Of a stretch of 44,049 nucleotides of DNA, positions 26,167 through 34,273 are shown one piece after another; position 1 is the stretch's first letter; every line of letters starts with the position of its first letter. Source of the stretch: Prolixibacteraceae bacterium. GTDB lineage: Bacteria; Bacteroidota; Bacteroidia; Bacteroidales; Prolixibacteraceae. The stretch covers positions 1 to 44,049 of the forward strand of contig CANJNY010000029.1 of the NCBI GenBank assembly GCA_947475715.1, in the 5' to 3' direction. Made by a program: the position numbers and the translations under genes. A model generated the notes under the pieces. That model saw only the letters and a program-made list of their open reading frames with translations, was not told where the DNA came from and made no database searches.

Positions 26167-27459
26167 TTAATGGGTGTGAATATTTTTTATTATCTCGGGT
26201 AGTTTATGAAGAAAAATAAGAGCCCCAACAATGCAGGAGATGCCACCAATGAGAATAGTATTTGGAACCCCAATTGTTTTAGCGGAAGTTCCAGCCAGCA
26301 GACTGCCAAAGGGAACAGTTCCCATAAAAGCCATCGTGTAAAAGCTCATAACCCGCCCTCGCATATCATCTTTTACAATAGTTTGCAAAAAGGTATTGCT
26401 TGATGCCATTTGGAGCATCATTCCAAGACCGATAAAAACCATTAGCAATAAAGATAAAATAAAGACTCTTGAAAATGAAAACATAATCAGTCCTGTTCCA
26501 AAAATAATGGCGGCAACAGGTATGATTTTAACGATTCCAATGACGCTGTTTCTGGAAGCCAGATAAAGCGCCCCGGATAGTGCGCCCAATCCCGACGCCC
26601 CAATTAAAAAGCCAAAGGTATGGGAACCTCCATGTAAAATCTCTTTTGCAAATACCGGCATTAAAACGGTATATGGCATTCCCATCAGACTAACTAATGC
26701 CAGTAAAAAAATATTGTATTTTATTGGAATCGAACCAAATGTATATTTAAATCCTTCCTTAAACTCCTTTAAAACCGCCTTGCCCTGACCTTTGTTAATA
26801 TTCGGAGCAACTTTCATAAGCAGTAAAGACCAGATCACAAAAATATAACTTAACGCATTCAGCAGAAAGCAAATCCCTTCACCCGTTGTGGCTATCAGGA
26901 TGCCAGCCAATGATGGTCCTACTAATCTGGCCCCATTGACTATCGATGAATTGAGTGCGATTGCATTTCCCAGATCTTCTTTCTTTTCAACCATTTGAAT
27001 TACGAATGACTGACGGGCAGGAATATCAAAAGCATTGATACAACCCAGAATACCACTTAACAAAATGATCTGCCAAACCTCCGCTGAACCGGTTAAAACC
27101 AGCCAGGTTAAAAGGGAGGCCTGAATCATTGCCAGAATTTGCGTTGTAATCAGGATATGGTAACGATTCCACCGGTCTGTGAGTACCCCGGCAAAGGGAG
27201 AGATCAAAAAAGTGGGTATCTGCCCTACAAACCCAACAATACCCAGCAGTAGAACCGATTTGGTGAGGTCGTAAACCAGCCAGGGCATTGCAATCCGTTG
27301 TATCCAGGTGCCAATCAGCGAAATACTCTGACCGGCAAAGAATAACCTGTAATTTCGATACCTAAGTGAACGAAAGGTAGTTTTAAATCCGCGTGGAAGT
27401 TTTTCCTTAATTGTATTGAAGCGCTCTTTTTGCAATTTACCGTTGATTTTCGCATCCAA
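26167..27459 (-). CDS. MFS transporter, EntS/MFS_3-type exporter
   Basis: The 430-aa protein has a basic cytosolic N-terminus of about 25 residues followed by about 10-12 hydrophobic segments. The MFS signature between TM2 and TM3 is visible as FAGVLTDRWNRYHIL near residues 93-107. The start FRSLRYRNYRLFFAGQSISL is the typical opening of the MFS_3 (enterobactin exporter EntS-like) subfamily. It probably exports a small molecule such as a siderophore or drug, driven by the proton gradient; the substrate is unknown. It diverges from the ECF sigma gene, with 170 bases between the starts. Confidence 0.87.
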   Translation of the reverse strand: MDAKINGKLQKERFNTIKEKLPRGFKTTFRSLRYRNYRLFFAGQSISLIGTWIQRIAMPWLVYDLTKSVLLLGIVGFVGQIPTFLISPFAGVLTDRWNRYHILITTQILAMIQASLLTWLVLTGSAEVWQIILLSGILGCINAFDIPARQSFVIQMVEKKEDLGNAIALNSSIVNGARLVGPSLAGILIATTGEGICFLLNALSYIFVIWSLLLMKVAPNINKGQGKAVLKEFKEGFKYTFGSIPIKYNIFLLALVSLMGMPYTVLMPVFAKEILHGGSHTFGFLIGASGLGALSGALYLASRNSVIGIVKIIPVAAIIFGTGLIMFSFSRVFILSLLLMVFIGLGMMLQMASSNTFLQTIVKDDMRGRVMSFYTMAFMGTVPFGSLLAGTSAKTIGVPNTILIGGISCIVGALIFLHKLPEIIKNIHTH

Positions 27460-27629
27460 AAGTAATTAAACCAATGGCAGCAATTGCAATTTTAATTGTA
27501 AATTTCGGATATCCGGGAATAGGAATCTTTCACACCTGTTGCAAAAAGATTTAATTTTCTTACAATTTCGAACATGGTTGAAATCCTGTTTTTAAGGTAA
27601 TTTCCTCACTCATTCGTCTTCATGATTAT
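27460..27629. promoter_or_regulatory. Divergent promoter region between MFS exporter and ECF sigma gene
   Basis: A perfect 10-bp palindrome CGGATATCCG sits at 27506-27515, between the two start codons. An AT-rich, partly palindromic stretch precedes it (GCAATTGCAATTTTAATTG). It could be a regulator-binding site for one or both genes, but this rests on symmetry alone. No clear -33/-7 pair was identified. Confidence 0.3.
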
Positions 27630-28193
27630 ATGGACGAATTAATTGTATTACCGATGGCGCAGCGACAACAAAGTATTCAGGATGCTGTACAGAATTATGG
27701 AAAGCGTTTGTTCAGTTTCATACGCAGCCGCGTTAAAAATGATCAGGATGCCGAAGATATTCTGCAGGATGTATGGTATCAGCTAAGTTCTATTATCGAT
27801 ACCGAACCTATCGAACTTTTGAGTTCTTGGCTTTACCGGGTAAGCAAAAACAGGATCGTTGATAAAAAACGAAAAATGAAGCCTGAATCCCTTGAAGATT
27901 TTGCTTATATGGATAAAGAGGGAGTACTGGTATTCCCTGAGGCCATGCTTACAGACAACAGTAATCCCGAAACGGAACTTGAAAGGCTCTTTTTCAAAGA
28001 GCTGTTCTATAGAGCATTGGGTGAGCTGCCAGATAAACAAAGAGATGTATTTGTATGGAACGAACTTGAAGATTTGACGCTTCAGGAAATCGCTGATAAA
28101 ACCGGTGAAAGCATTAAAACGATCATATCTCGAAAACGCTACGCAGTTGCACACCTGCGGGAACGTCTTCAAAACATGCAAAGGGAATATTAA
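27630..28193 (+). CDS. ECF-type RNA polymerase sigma factor
   Basis: The 187-aa protein holds sigma region 2 at about residues 20-85 (LFSFIRSRVKNDQDAEDILQ, then WLYRVSKNRIVDKKRK, the -10 recognition helix) and sigma region 4.2 at about 125-180 (LGELPDKQRDVFVWNELEDL, then LQEIADKTGESIKTIISRKR, the -35 helix-turn-helix). An in-frame ATG at 27654 is a possible alternative start. It lies 21 bases upstream of a small His-rich membrane protein with no intervening terminator, so the pair form one operon. That layout suggests the membrane protein controls the sigma factor. The regulon is unknown; the divergent MFS exporter is an obvious candidate. Confidence 0.9.
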   Translation: MDELIVLPMAQRQQSIQDAVQNYGKRLFSFIRSRVKNDQDAEDILQDVWYQLSSIIDTEPIELLSSWLYRVSKNRIVDKKRKMKPESLEDFAYMDKEGVLVFPEAMLTDNSNPETELERLFFKELFYRALGELPDKQRDVFVWNELEDLTLQEIADKTGESIKTIISRKRYAVAHLRERLQNMQREY

Positions 28194-28214
28194 CAATTTT
28201 AAAAATTAGAAATT

Positions 28215-28574
28215 ATGATCTGTTGTGGAAAAGAGCGGGGAAAGAGTTTTTGGATTAAAAGGGCCATTTTCATCCCGATAGCCATTGCGGCCGGAATTTT
28301 TGTATTTGGAACTGTGGTCATGCTTCTGTGGAACGGACTGCTGCCTGCGATATTGGGAGTCAAAACAATTACCTTCTGGCAGGCAATCGGAATACTTGTA
28401 CTGTCGAAAATCCTATTCGGAGGATTCACAGGGCGACAGGGTCATCATAAATACCATGGCCACGGCAATCCGCATCACTGGAGGGGGAAGTGGATGCACC
28501 TTACTCCGGAACAGAAGGAAATGATGAAATCAGAATGGAAAGGACGATGCACTTCTGACAAAAAAGCGGAATGA
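28215..28574 (+). CDS. Small membrane protein with His-rich tail, possible regulator of the adjacent sigma factor
   Basis: The 119-aa protein starts MICCGKERGK, followed by a hydrophobic helix at about 15-38 (IFIPIAIAAGIFVFGTVVML) and a second at about 52-70 (FWQAIGILVLSKILFGG). The tail is rich in His (HHKYHGHGNPHHWRGK) and ends MHLTPEQKEMMKSEWKGRC, somewhat like the LTPEQ motifs of Spy/CpxP-type chaperones. No classical anti-sigma domain is seen. It is probably co-transcribed with the sigma gene; a terminator follows at 28639-28674. A role in metal or envelope-stress sensing, with His residues binding Ni, Zn or Cu, is inference. Confidence 0.7.
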   Translation: MICCGKERGKSFWIKRAIFIPIAIAAGIFVFGTVVMLLWNGLLPAILGVKTITFWQAIGILVLSKILFGGFTGRQGHHKYHGHGNPHHWRGKWMHLTPEQKEMMKSEWKGRCTSDKKAE

Positions 28575-28601
28575 TTTTCTCGCCCATTTGGGGTGAATAA
28601 A

Positions 28602-28680
28602 TTCACCTTTATCAGGTAAAAACAGTTATAAATGAGATGGCCAGGAAGTTATTGTAAGATAATTTTTCCTGGCCGTTTGT
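28602..28680 (+). terminator. Rho-independent terminator of the sigma-factor operon
   Basis: GGCCAGGAA at 28639-28647 pairs with TTCCTGGCC at 28666-28674 and is followed by GTTTGTTTTTATT. A smaller perfect palindrome, GGTGAATAAATTCACC, sits just before at 28602-28617. Confidence 0.75.
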
Positions 28681-28709
28681 TTTTATTCTTCATGATGGGG
28701 GTAGATTTT

Positions 28710-28740
28710 CCAACCTTAAATAGGAGGTTTTCAAGGTTGG
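28710..28740 (-). terminator. Hairpin after the beta-propeller gene
   Basis: CCAACCTT (28710-28717) and AAGGTTGG (28733-28740) form an 8-bp stem with a 15-base loop. It lies 8 bases past the stop of the minus-strand gene at 28749, with TTTTC on its left side, which reads as a terminator on the minus strand. Confidence 0.55.
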
Positions 28741-28748
28741 TTTAAGCT

Positions 28749-29699
28749 TTAAAAACCAAGATCTATTCCCTGATGAATAGCCACCCCAATTTGTTCGTGA
28801 TTTTCACGTCGGCCGTTATAGTAAAGCAGCCAGCGCTCTTTCTCCATAATTGCGTATGGTTTGTAAACTGCGGAGGAATCCCATCCTGCTCCCGGTTTGA
28901 TAATCGGATTCTCTTTAAACCTTTCCCAATTGGTGATTCCGTCTCTTGACCGGGCCATGCCAATTTGTGCATAATCAATATTCTTAAATCCAATGTAAAA
29001 CATTAAATAGTCATTTGAACGTTTTATTACCTCGCAGGCAGTCACCTTCGACTGTTCCCATTCATTCATTGTGTTATTTGAAAATATAGGATTACGTTTA
29101 TCTTTTATCCAGTTCAGGCCATCATCACTGGTTGCAAAGCCAATGGCATCCGGTTCATACTGATCACCTGCGGAATACCACATCTTAAATAGTTTTTCTT
29201 TCGTATCCCATATCACATGAGGACACATAACTGCAACTTTTTCCCAGGAAACATCAGGAGATAGAACAGGGTTATTGCTTTTCCTTTTCCAATTTTTGCC
29301 ATCATTACTTACTGCATATCCAATCCAGGAATGTCCTTCGTCCTGACCGGTATACCACATATGATAACTACCATCTTTTAAGATAACTACCGGCCTGTTT
29401 AGATCCTTTTCCCAACTACTGCTATCCTGAAAGGCAAGACAAACAACAGGCAGGCTCCATTTCAAACCATCCCGGCTTTCTGAGATAGCGATACTTTTTT
29501 TAGGTCGCCACGAACAAAACATTTGATATAGTCCCTGATTGTTTTTTAAAACACTTATATCGAAAATTGTCCCCAATTCGCCACCTAATACCGGATTGTT
29601 TTCATATTTCACCCAACCTCCGGTGCACTCCTTATTTTGACCCGATATGGATATTAAGCATGAATATAAAACGACAAACAACAAAATTTTATTTTTCAT
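28749..29699 (-). CDS. Secreted five-bladed beta-propeller protein, GH43/GH32-like
   Basis: The 316-aa product has a Sec leader (KILLFVVLYSCLISISGQ). The mature part is built of repeating blades with an (S/T)-x-D-G-x-x-W motif: SESRDGLKW, VSNDGKNWKR, TSDDGLNWIKD and RSRDGITNWE. Each is followed by NPV/NPI turns (NNPVLSPD, RNPIFSN, ENPIIKPG). This is the pattern of family 43/32/130-like glycosidase propellers. Candidate acidic residues include Asp in GTIFDISV (near 47) and Glu in VTACEVIKRS. It likely acts on or binds glycans outside the cytoplasm; the catalytic class is uncertain. Single gene, no SusC/SusD pair nearby. Confidence 0.78.
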   Translation of the reverse strand: MKNKILLFVVLYSCLISISGQNKECTGGWVKYENNPVLGGELGTIFDISVLKNNQGLYQMFCSWRPKKSIAISESRDGLKWSLPVVCLAFQDSSSWEKDLNRPVVILKDGSYHMWYTGQDEGHSWIGYAVSNDGKNWKRKSNNPVLSPDVSWEKVAVMCPHVIWDTKEKLFKMWYSAGDQYEPDAIGFATSDDGLNWIKDKRNPIFSNNTMNEWEQSKVTACEVIKRSNDYLMFYIGFKNIDYAQIGMARSRDGITNWERFKENPIIKPGAGWDSSAVYKPYAIMEKERWLLYYNGRRENHEQIGVAIHQGIDLGF

Positions 29700-30068
29700 A
29701 AGTAACAGATCTTCATTTTCTATAAAAGGCTTTAGCGTAATTGGAATTATTTTATCTGGCTACACTCCGACGCAAATCGGTATCTGCCAAATCAGTTTGT
29801 CATTTATACAGAAGTGGTGTGAATAGAGTTGCAAATTAGACACTTTTTTCGTAATTTGATTGGGATATACCGAAATTATTAGCGAATGATTAAAGTCTCC
29901 TTTAATATCTTAACACAAACGTTTTTCACTGGCTGTAAACTCAAAATATAGAATATTTTAAATATTCATTTGCAGGTCTAAGAGAGATGGACTAAAATTC
30001 AATTCCGGTGGATTTATTAGTTGTATATTTCAGAATTATAGATATTTAAGGTAATATAAAAGCTGATT
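29700..30068. other. Divergent non-coding region between propeller and VirJ-like genes
   Basis: A 369-base AT-rich gap with no supported frame. It must contain promoters for both flanking genes; only weak partial matches to TAnnTTTG were seen. Confidence 0.45.
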
Positions 30069-30764
30069 ATGAAGCATATTTTTACCCTGTTTTGCATTTC
30101 TCTGGTATTTAGCATTAATTTGTATTCGCCATCACTTATTGCACAGACAATTCGTCCGACCAGAAAATTACCAATCATCGAATCACGATCCAGTGGCAAA
30201 TGCGATTATTATGTAATATTTCTGACAGGTAATGGTGGTTGGCAAAATTTAGTCCGATCAATAACCCATTACCTTAATGAAAGAAATATTTCAGTTGTGG
30301 CCATCAATACCAAGAAATACCTTTGGTCTGAAAAAGGGCCTGCACAGATTGGGTGTGATCTCGAATCCCTTATGTCCCGCTATGATCTGAAATGGGGTGA
30401 AAAAAAAGTGGTGTTTATTGGCTTTTCTATGGGTGCAGAAGTGCTTCCTTTTGCAGTTAATTGTATGGATCATAAATTCACCGACCAAATAGATGATCTG
30501 ATTTTAATAAGTCCGTGGCAAAACGTTACGTTTAAAGTCAGACTAAGGGATTTTTATTCTGAAGCAAACAGGGGTGCTGATTTATATACAGAACTATTAA
30601 AAATTAAAAGAGAGTATGTCATCTGCGATGATACCCAATTTTCTATTGCTCATAAAGATTTGAACGGATTAGTCGATCATGTTCATTTGGGAGGTGGCCA
30701 TCATTTTGGAGGAGATTATCATACTCTGTCAATACTAATAGGCAAAAGATTAAATTTAGAATAA
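30069..30764 (+). CDS. AcvB/VirJ-family alpha/beta hydrolase, secreted
   Basis: The 231-aa protein has a Sec leader (MKHIFTLFCISLVFSI, cleavage near LIAQ). The fold is alpha/beta hydrolase: an oxyanion/strand motif VIFLTGNGGWQNL near 49-61 (LxGxGGW is the VirJ hallmark), a conserved YLWSEKGPAQIGCDL near 84-98, nucleophile elbow FIGFSMGAEVLPFAVN near 117-132 with Ser in GFSMG, and a late His in GGGHHFGGDYH near 213-223. The family (PF06057) includes periplasmic VirJ and AcvB, reported to hydrolyse lysyl-phosphatidylglycerol. The same reaction here is plausible but unproven. It is a single gene with promoter not clearly visible. Confidence 0.82.
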   Translation: MKHIFTLFCISLVFSINLYSPSLIAQTIRPTRKLPIIESRSSGKCDYYVIFLTGNGGWQNLVRSITHYLNERNISVVAINTKKYLWSEKGPAQIGCDLESLMSRYDLKWGEKKVVFIGFSMGAEVLPFAVNCMDHKFTDQIDDLILISPWQNVTFKVRLRDFYSEANRGADLYTELLKIKREYVICDDTQFSIAHKDLNGLVDHVHLGGGHHFGGDYHTLSILIGKRLNLE

Positions 30765-30924
30765 ATCAACTCTTTTTATACCAATCTGGAGCAATAATCT
30801 ATCTAATAATTGGTTGACGATCTTTGGCACGTCCGGTCTGACAAATAAAGATCAAATTGCTATCGGTTGAACAACGATACTATTTGAACCAATTATTTGT
30901 AATAAAGTTGTATTTTTCCTCAGG

Positions 30925-30959
30925 TTTGTACTATACTTAAAGGGAGAGTATTATTTTTG
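30925..30959 (+). promoter_or_regulatory. Bacteroidota-type promoter for the Tat-leader isomerase gene
   Basis: TTTG at 30925-30928 and TATTTTTG at 30952-30959 (23-base spacer) match the -33 TTTG and -7 TAnnTTTG consensus. They leave a leader of about 40 bases before ATG 31005. Confidence 0.55.
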
Positions 30960-31004
30960 TCTTTTCAGTTCAAATCAAACACAAACAACAAATAATTATT
31001 TCCT

Positions 31005-31907
31005 ATGCAAAACAGACGAGAATTTTTGAAAATTTCAGCTGCAGGATCGCTAACCATGATGTTATTCGGCGCTGCAGGATGTACTACTGGCGTTTTAAAA
31101 GACCGGAAAAGCTTTGGTGTTGGTATTCAGCTCTATACTATTCGTGATGCAATGGCTGCAGATGCCAGGGGTACCTTGAAAAAAGTATCCGACATTGGTT
31201 ATAAAAACCTCGAATTAGCGGGTTATTCTGATGGGAAATTTTATGGTTTTGCACCTGCCGAATTTAGTAAGATTGTAACGGATCTTGGAATGGTAAATTT
31301 AAGCAGCCATAGCATGGTGGAAGCACCATCTATTTCGCTTGATAAAGCCAAGCTTATGGCCGATGCTCATGCGGAACTGGGAGTTAAATTCTGCATTAAG
31401 CCATGGATTGAACCTGTTGACCGTAATATTGAATCGTATAAAAAGATGATTGGCGACGTAAATGAAGTGGCTAAAATTACAAAAGGCGTCGGAATTCAAT
31501 TTGGATATCATAATCACAATTTCGAGTTCGCCAATATAAATGGGGTAGTCCCTTATTTTGATCTCTTTTTGCCGGGTATGGATGCTGATCTGGTAACTAT
31601 GGAATTAGACCTTTTCTGGGCATCTAAGGCTGGTCAGGATCCGGTTGCTATGTTTAACAAGTATCCTGGCAGATTCCAGCTCCTTCATATGAAAGATATG
31701 CTTCATAATCAGCCACCTTTCTATGAAGTTATCAAGGATGATGTGTGCAGTGTGGGAGCCGGCGTAATCGATTTCAAAAAGATCCTCGCTGCAAAACAAA
31801 TAGCAGGTGCACAATACATTTTTGTTGAAGATGATAATCAAGGCAATGGTAAACCATTTGAAGGGATCGACTTAAGTATTAAAAATCTCACGACCAAGAT
31901 TCTCTAA
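31005..31907 (+). CDS. Sugar phosphate isomerase/epimerase-like TIM barrel with Tat leader
   Basis: The 300-aa protein begins MQNRREFLKISAAGS, a twin-arginine signal (R-R-E-F-L-K). The hydrophobic stretch ends in GAAGC, a possible lipobox, so it may be a periplasmic lipoprotein. The mature part is a xylose-isomerase-like TIM barrel (AP_endonuc_2/IolE type): VGIQLYTIRDAM, YKNLELAGYSDG, FGYHNHNFEF near 165-174 with metal-binding His/Glu, MELDLFWASKAG near 199-210 and LHMKDM near 225. Exported members of this group are frequent in Bacteroidota and probably epimerise or isomerise sugar derivatives; the substrate is unknown. It is followed by a strong terminator. Confidence 0.87.
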   Translation: MQNRREFLKISAAGSLTMMLFGAAGCTTGVLKDRKSFGVGIQLYTIRDAMAADARGTLKKVSDIGYKNLELAGYSDGKFYGFAPAEFSKIVTDLGMVNLSSHSMVEAPSISLDKAKLMADAHAELGVKFCIKPWIEPVDRNIESYKKMIGDVNEVAKITKGVGIQFGYHNHNFEFANINGVVPYFDLFLPGMDADLVTMELDLFWASKAGQDPVAMFNKYPGRFQLLHMKDMLHNQPPFYEVIKDDVCSVGAGVIDFKKILAAKQIAGAQYIFVEDDNQGNGKPFEGIDLSIKNLTTKIL

Positions 31908-31982
31908 TTCCACTTAATTTAACTTATTTTATTTGTACGAGGTATTGTTATCCGAATTATCTCAAATCACATCAAGAATTTT

Positions 31983-32014
31983 AAAAGGCTCATATTTGTT
32001 ATGAGCCTTTTTTA
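31983..32014 (+). terminator. Rho-independent terminator
   Basis: AAAAGGCTCAT (31983-31993), loop ATTTGTT, ATGAGCCTTTT (32001-32011) and further T residues. It is 76 bases past the isomerase stop and, being symmetric, may also serve the minus-strand gene ending at 32052. Confidence 0.85.
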
Positions 32015-32051
32015 TCTTTAAAATGAATTCGGAATTATTTGGGAATTTAAA

Positions 32052-32930
32052 CTATGGAATGAGTCTTCCGATTAGCAGAGGTCTGGCACTTAAACTGAAA
32101 TATTCACTGGTGGAATAGGTACTCCACGAATATCCTGTAATGGTCCCGGTGGAATTCGTATAAAGACGAAAAATCCCTCTGCCGATTCCGTCGTTAAAAA
32201 CCCCTGTTGAGATATATCGCGTGTCAAGGCGTCCATGTCCGGAGGATGAAGCATCCATCACCGAAACCTCATATTGTTTCGTATTAGTTACCAGTGGTGC
32301 AGATGAGGTTCGAGCAACAGGCGCTGAGGCTACCAGCATGATATGTCCTGTATTTGTGCTGGTTCCTGCGGGATACTTTATGGCAATGATATCTCCACGG
32401 ATTATACTGCTCACATTAGACACTTGCGAAAAATGATCTTTTGACTGAATCTCGTTGTAGAAAGTCACCGCAAATGGAGTACTGGTGCCAGTCCAGGTTT
32501 TGATGTAAGCATCAGTATATCCGTAAGTTTGCTTTAATAGATTTTTCAGCAGACCACTGCAGTCTGTTTTACAGTAATATAATGTTGCCGCGTTTACACC
32601 GGCCCATGTTACAATGTCCGCAGAGCTAAGAGTACTATAAATATTATTGGCCTCTGTAACGTTTTTTATTAGTAAATCAGCCCAATATCCAGTAGAATTA
32701 TTTGTCGTAACTGCAGAAATAAGGGCAGACTTTTCATTGCTGTTATTTAAGTTTTGCTTGTTGGCAGGATTTATTTCAACTTTCTCACATCCACAAACTA
32801 AAAATGCAAGAAGAAGGCACATCGTTCTAATGTTAAAGTTAATCAGGTAATTGTAAAGATTGGAGTTCTTTTGTCTAATGTATTTAATTTTTAACATGAT
32901 GTTTGGTTTTAATATTATGTGATTATGCAA
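32052..32930 (-). CDS. NlpC/P60- or CHAP-like lipoprotein (papain-fold amidase candidate)
   Basis: Starts are possible at 32930, 32897 or 32822; the last gives MCLLLAFLVCGC, an ideal lipoprotein leader, and is the most likely functional start, making a mature protein of about 245 aa. The core has YYCKTDCSGLLKNLL with the candidate catalytic Cys (DCSG) and, about 80 residues later, NTGHIMLVASAP with the candidate His, the arrangement of NlpC/P60-type cysteine peptidases. An IRGDIIAIKYP motif precedes the His, as in the family (GD-x-x). The expected role is cleavage of peptidoglycan peptides or similar amides in the envelope. A -7 like TACATTTG on the minus strand is at 32979-32972. The identification is moderate. 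Confidence 0.65.
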   Translation of the reverse strand: MHNHIILKPNIMLKIKYIRQKNSNLYNYLINFNIRTMCLLLAFLVCGCEKVEINPANKQNLNNSNEKSALISAVTTNNSTGYWADLLIKNVTEANNIYSTLSSADIVTWAGVNAATLYYCKTDCSGLLKNLLKQTYGYTDAYIKTWTGTSTPFAVTFYNEIQSKDHFSQVSNVSSIIRGDIIAIKYPAGTSTNTGHIMLVASAPVARTSSAPLVTNTKQYEVSVMDASSSGHGRLDTRYISTGVFNDGIGRGIFRLYTNSTGTITGYSWSTYSTSEYFSLSARPLLIGRLIP

Positions 32931-33327
32931 TTATCATAAAATTAGTGTTATCTTATCAAAATAAACGTTCACAAATGTAGCTCAAGTTTCTTCATATTGT
33001 ACCTGGAAAAGGTTCTTTTTGCTATTACCTGCAATTTCAAACCTCGCTTTACTGCAAATAAGAATATGAAGCGACTTGTAACCTTTCAATGCGCTATACC
33101 TGAGGTTGCTTTTGTTAAAAGGAATTAAAGATAATCAGCTTATAAGTAATTAATAAAAAACTTTAAAAACAGGTGTACACATACGTAATTAATTGTATAC
33201 TTGTGGCGTTTCTCTTTGTAAATAAAATGCAATAACAATGGTTGAGAAATCATTAACCATAATTAAAAAAATATTGCCGGTCAGGTAACGGATTCCTTCT
33301 GACCTTAAAAAATAAATTAGTTAAAAA
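32931..33327. other. Divergent non-coding region
   Basis: A 397-base AT-rich gap. It holds the minus-strand -7-like TACATTTG (32979-32972) for the lipoprotein gene and a weaker TATACTTG near 33197 for the plus-strand gene. No gene or repeat recognised. Confidence 0.45.
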
Positions 33328-33762
33328 ATGAAATCAAATCCTATAACTTTTCGTGCCGATGAGGAGATCGCATTGATGCTCAATACTATGCATGTTCGCC
33401 AAACAACCGCAACTCTTTCTGTGCTTGAACTCTTTACTGCTATTCGTAAAGAAACAGTCCGTGAACTTAAGGGCCGATTCAGCCGGAAGGAAGTCATGGC
33501 ATTAGTTGACAGTTATAAAGTTTCTACTCCTGGTTTACAGAGTATGGCTACAAGTTACGTTCTGATAGGACACACCAAGGATGCTGAGCGTGATTTTAAA
33601 AGCACCTCTTCCAATAATGCCAATTTAAATGTTCTGATTGACAAATTAAAGATGCTAACCTCCGGTCAGGCTGCAATCCTTCAGCTTGAGCTTTGGGCTT
33701 ACTGGAATCGTAATGAGGATGATGTCCCGGACCTGGAGAAATTTATTGCCAGGTTTGTGTAA
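33328..33762 (+). CDS. Hypothetical protein, 144 aa
   Basis: I do not recognise this family. The product begins MKSNPITFRADEEIALMLNT, which loosely resembles the N-terminal strand and helix of ribbon-helix-helix proteins (FRADEE-x-x-x-L), then becomes helical (LELFTAIRKETVRELKGRFS, RKEVMALVDSYKV). It has a Trp/Glu-rich end (LELWAYWNRNEDDVPDLEKF). There is no leader peptide, so it is probably cytosolic. Codon use is normal and it has its own long upstream region, so the gene is likely real. A DNA-binding role is only a hint from the first 30 residues. Confidence 0.65.
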   Translation: MKSNPITFRADEEIALMLNTMHVRQTTATLSVLELFTAIRKETVRELKGRFSRKEVMALVDSYKVSTPGLQSMATSYVLIGHTKDAERDFKSTSSNNANLNVLIDKLKMLTSGQAAILQLELWAYWNRNEDDVPDLEKFIARFV

Positions 33763-34273
33763 TTGAGGTTTTCTGGTCTTAACAGATCGGAATGGATTCT
33801 GGCCTAAATCATTTAATTGGCACTTTCCTTCTTAATTTACAACGGTCTGCCGGGCTCTTTAATTAGCCTGCCATTAGTCTAATTTATGTTTTTTTTGTCC
33901 GGTTGGATGAAAAATTTATTTGGCTCTATTATTTTTAAGGTGGATAAGTATATATATTAAGCTCATTGTCCCGATGCATCTGAAGTAATGGGAAGCCAGT
34001 TGTTGGCAGATTTTAACAGAGTGAGAGGCATATTTAGTAGCGAGATTTGCAATATGAGTCAATTGGCTACTGCCAATCAAGCTGACAGCTCCCGTCCCGC
34101 ACTTGCTGGATCTGGCCCCAAAGGTGGCCGCGATACATTCATCGATTTGCAGAATAGGAAGCTTTTCTACCCAAAGGTTTTTTTTTGTAGAATCAAATAT
34201 TAATTCCATCGTGTCCATATTCAGGTAAATTTTTTTCTTTATAATCTTTTTTTGTTGTAAATTTAAAATATCT
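33763..34273. other. Intergenic region upstream of the EutBC fusion, with a doubtful minus-strand ORF
   Basis: The only candidate gene here is a minus-strand frame from ATG 34218 to 33916 (100 aa; MDTMELIFDSTKKNLW at its start, helical SQLTHIANLATKYASHSVKI later, five Cys). It diverges from the ammonia-lyase gene. It could be genuine, but no family is recognised and a competing plus-strand frame overlaps it, so I do not call it as a gene. The rest is AT-rich leader of the ammonia-lyase gene. Confidence 0.35.
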
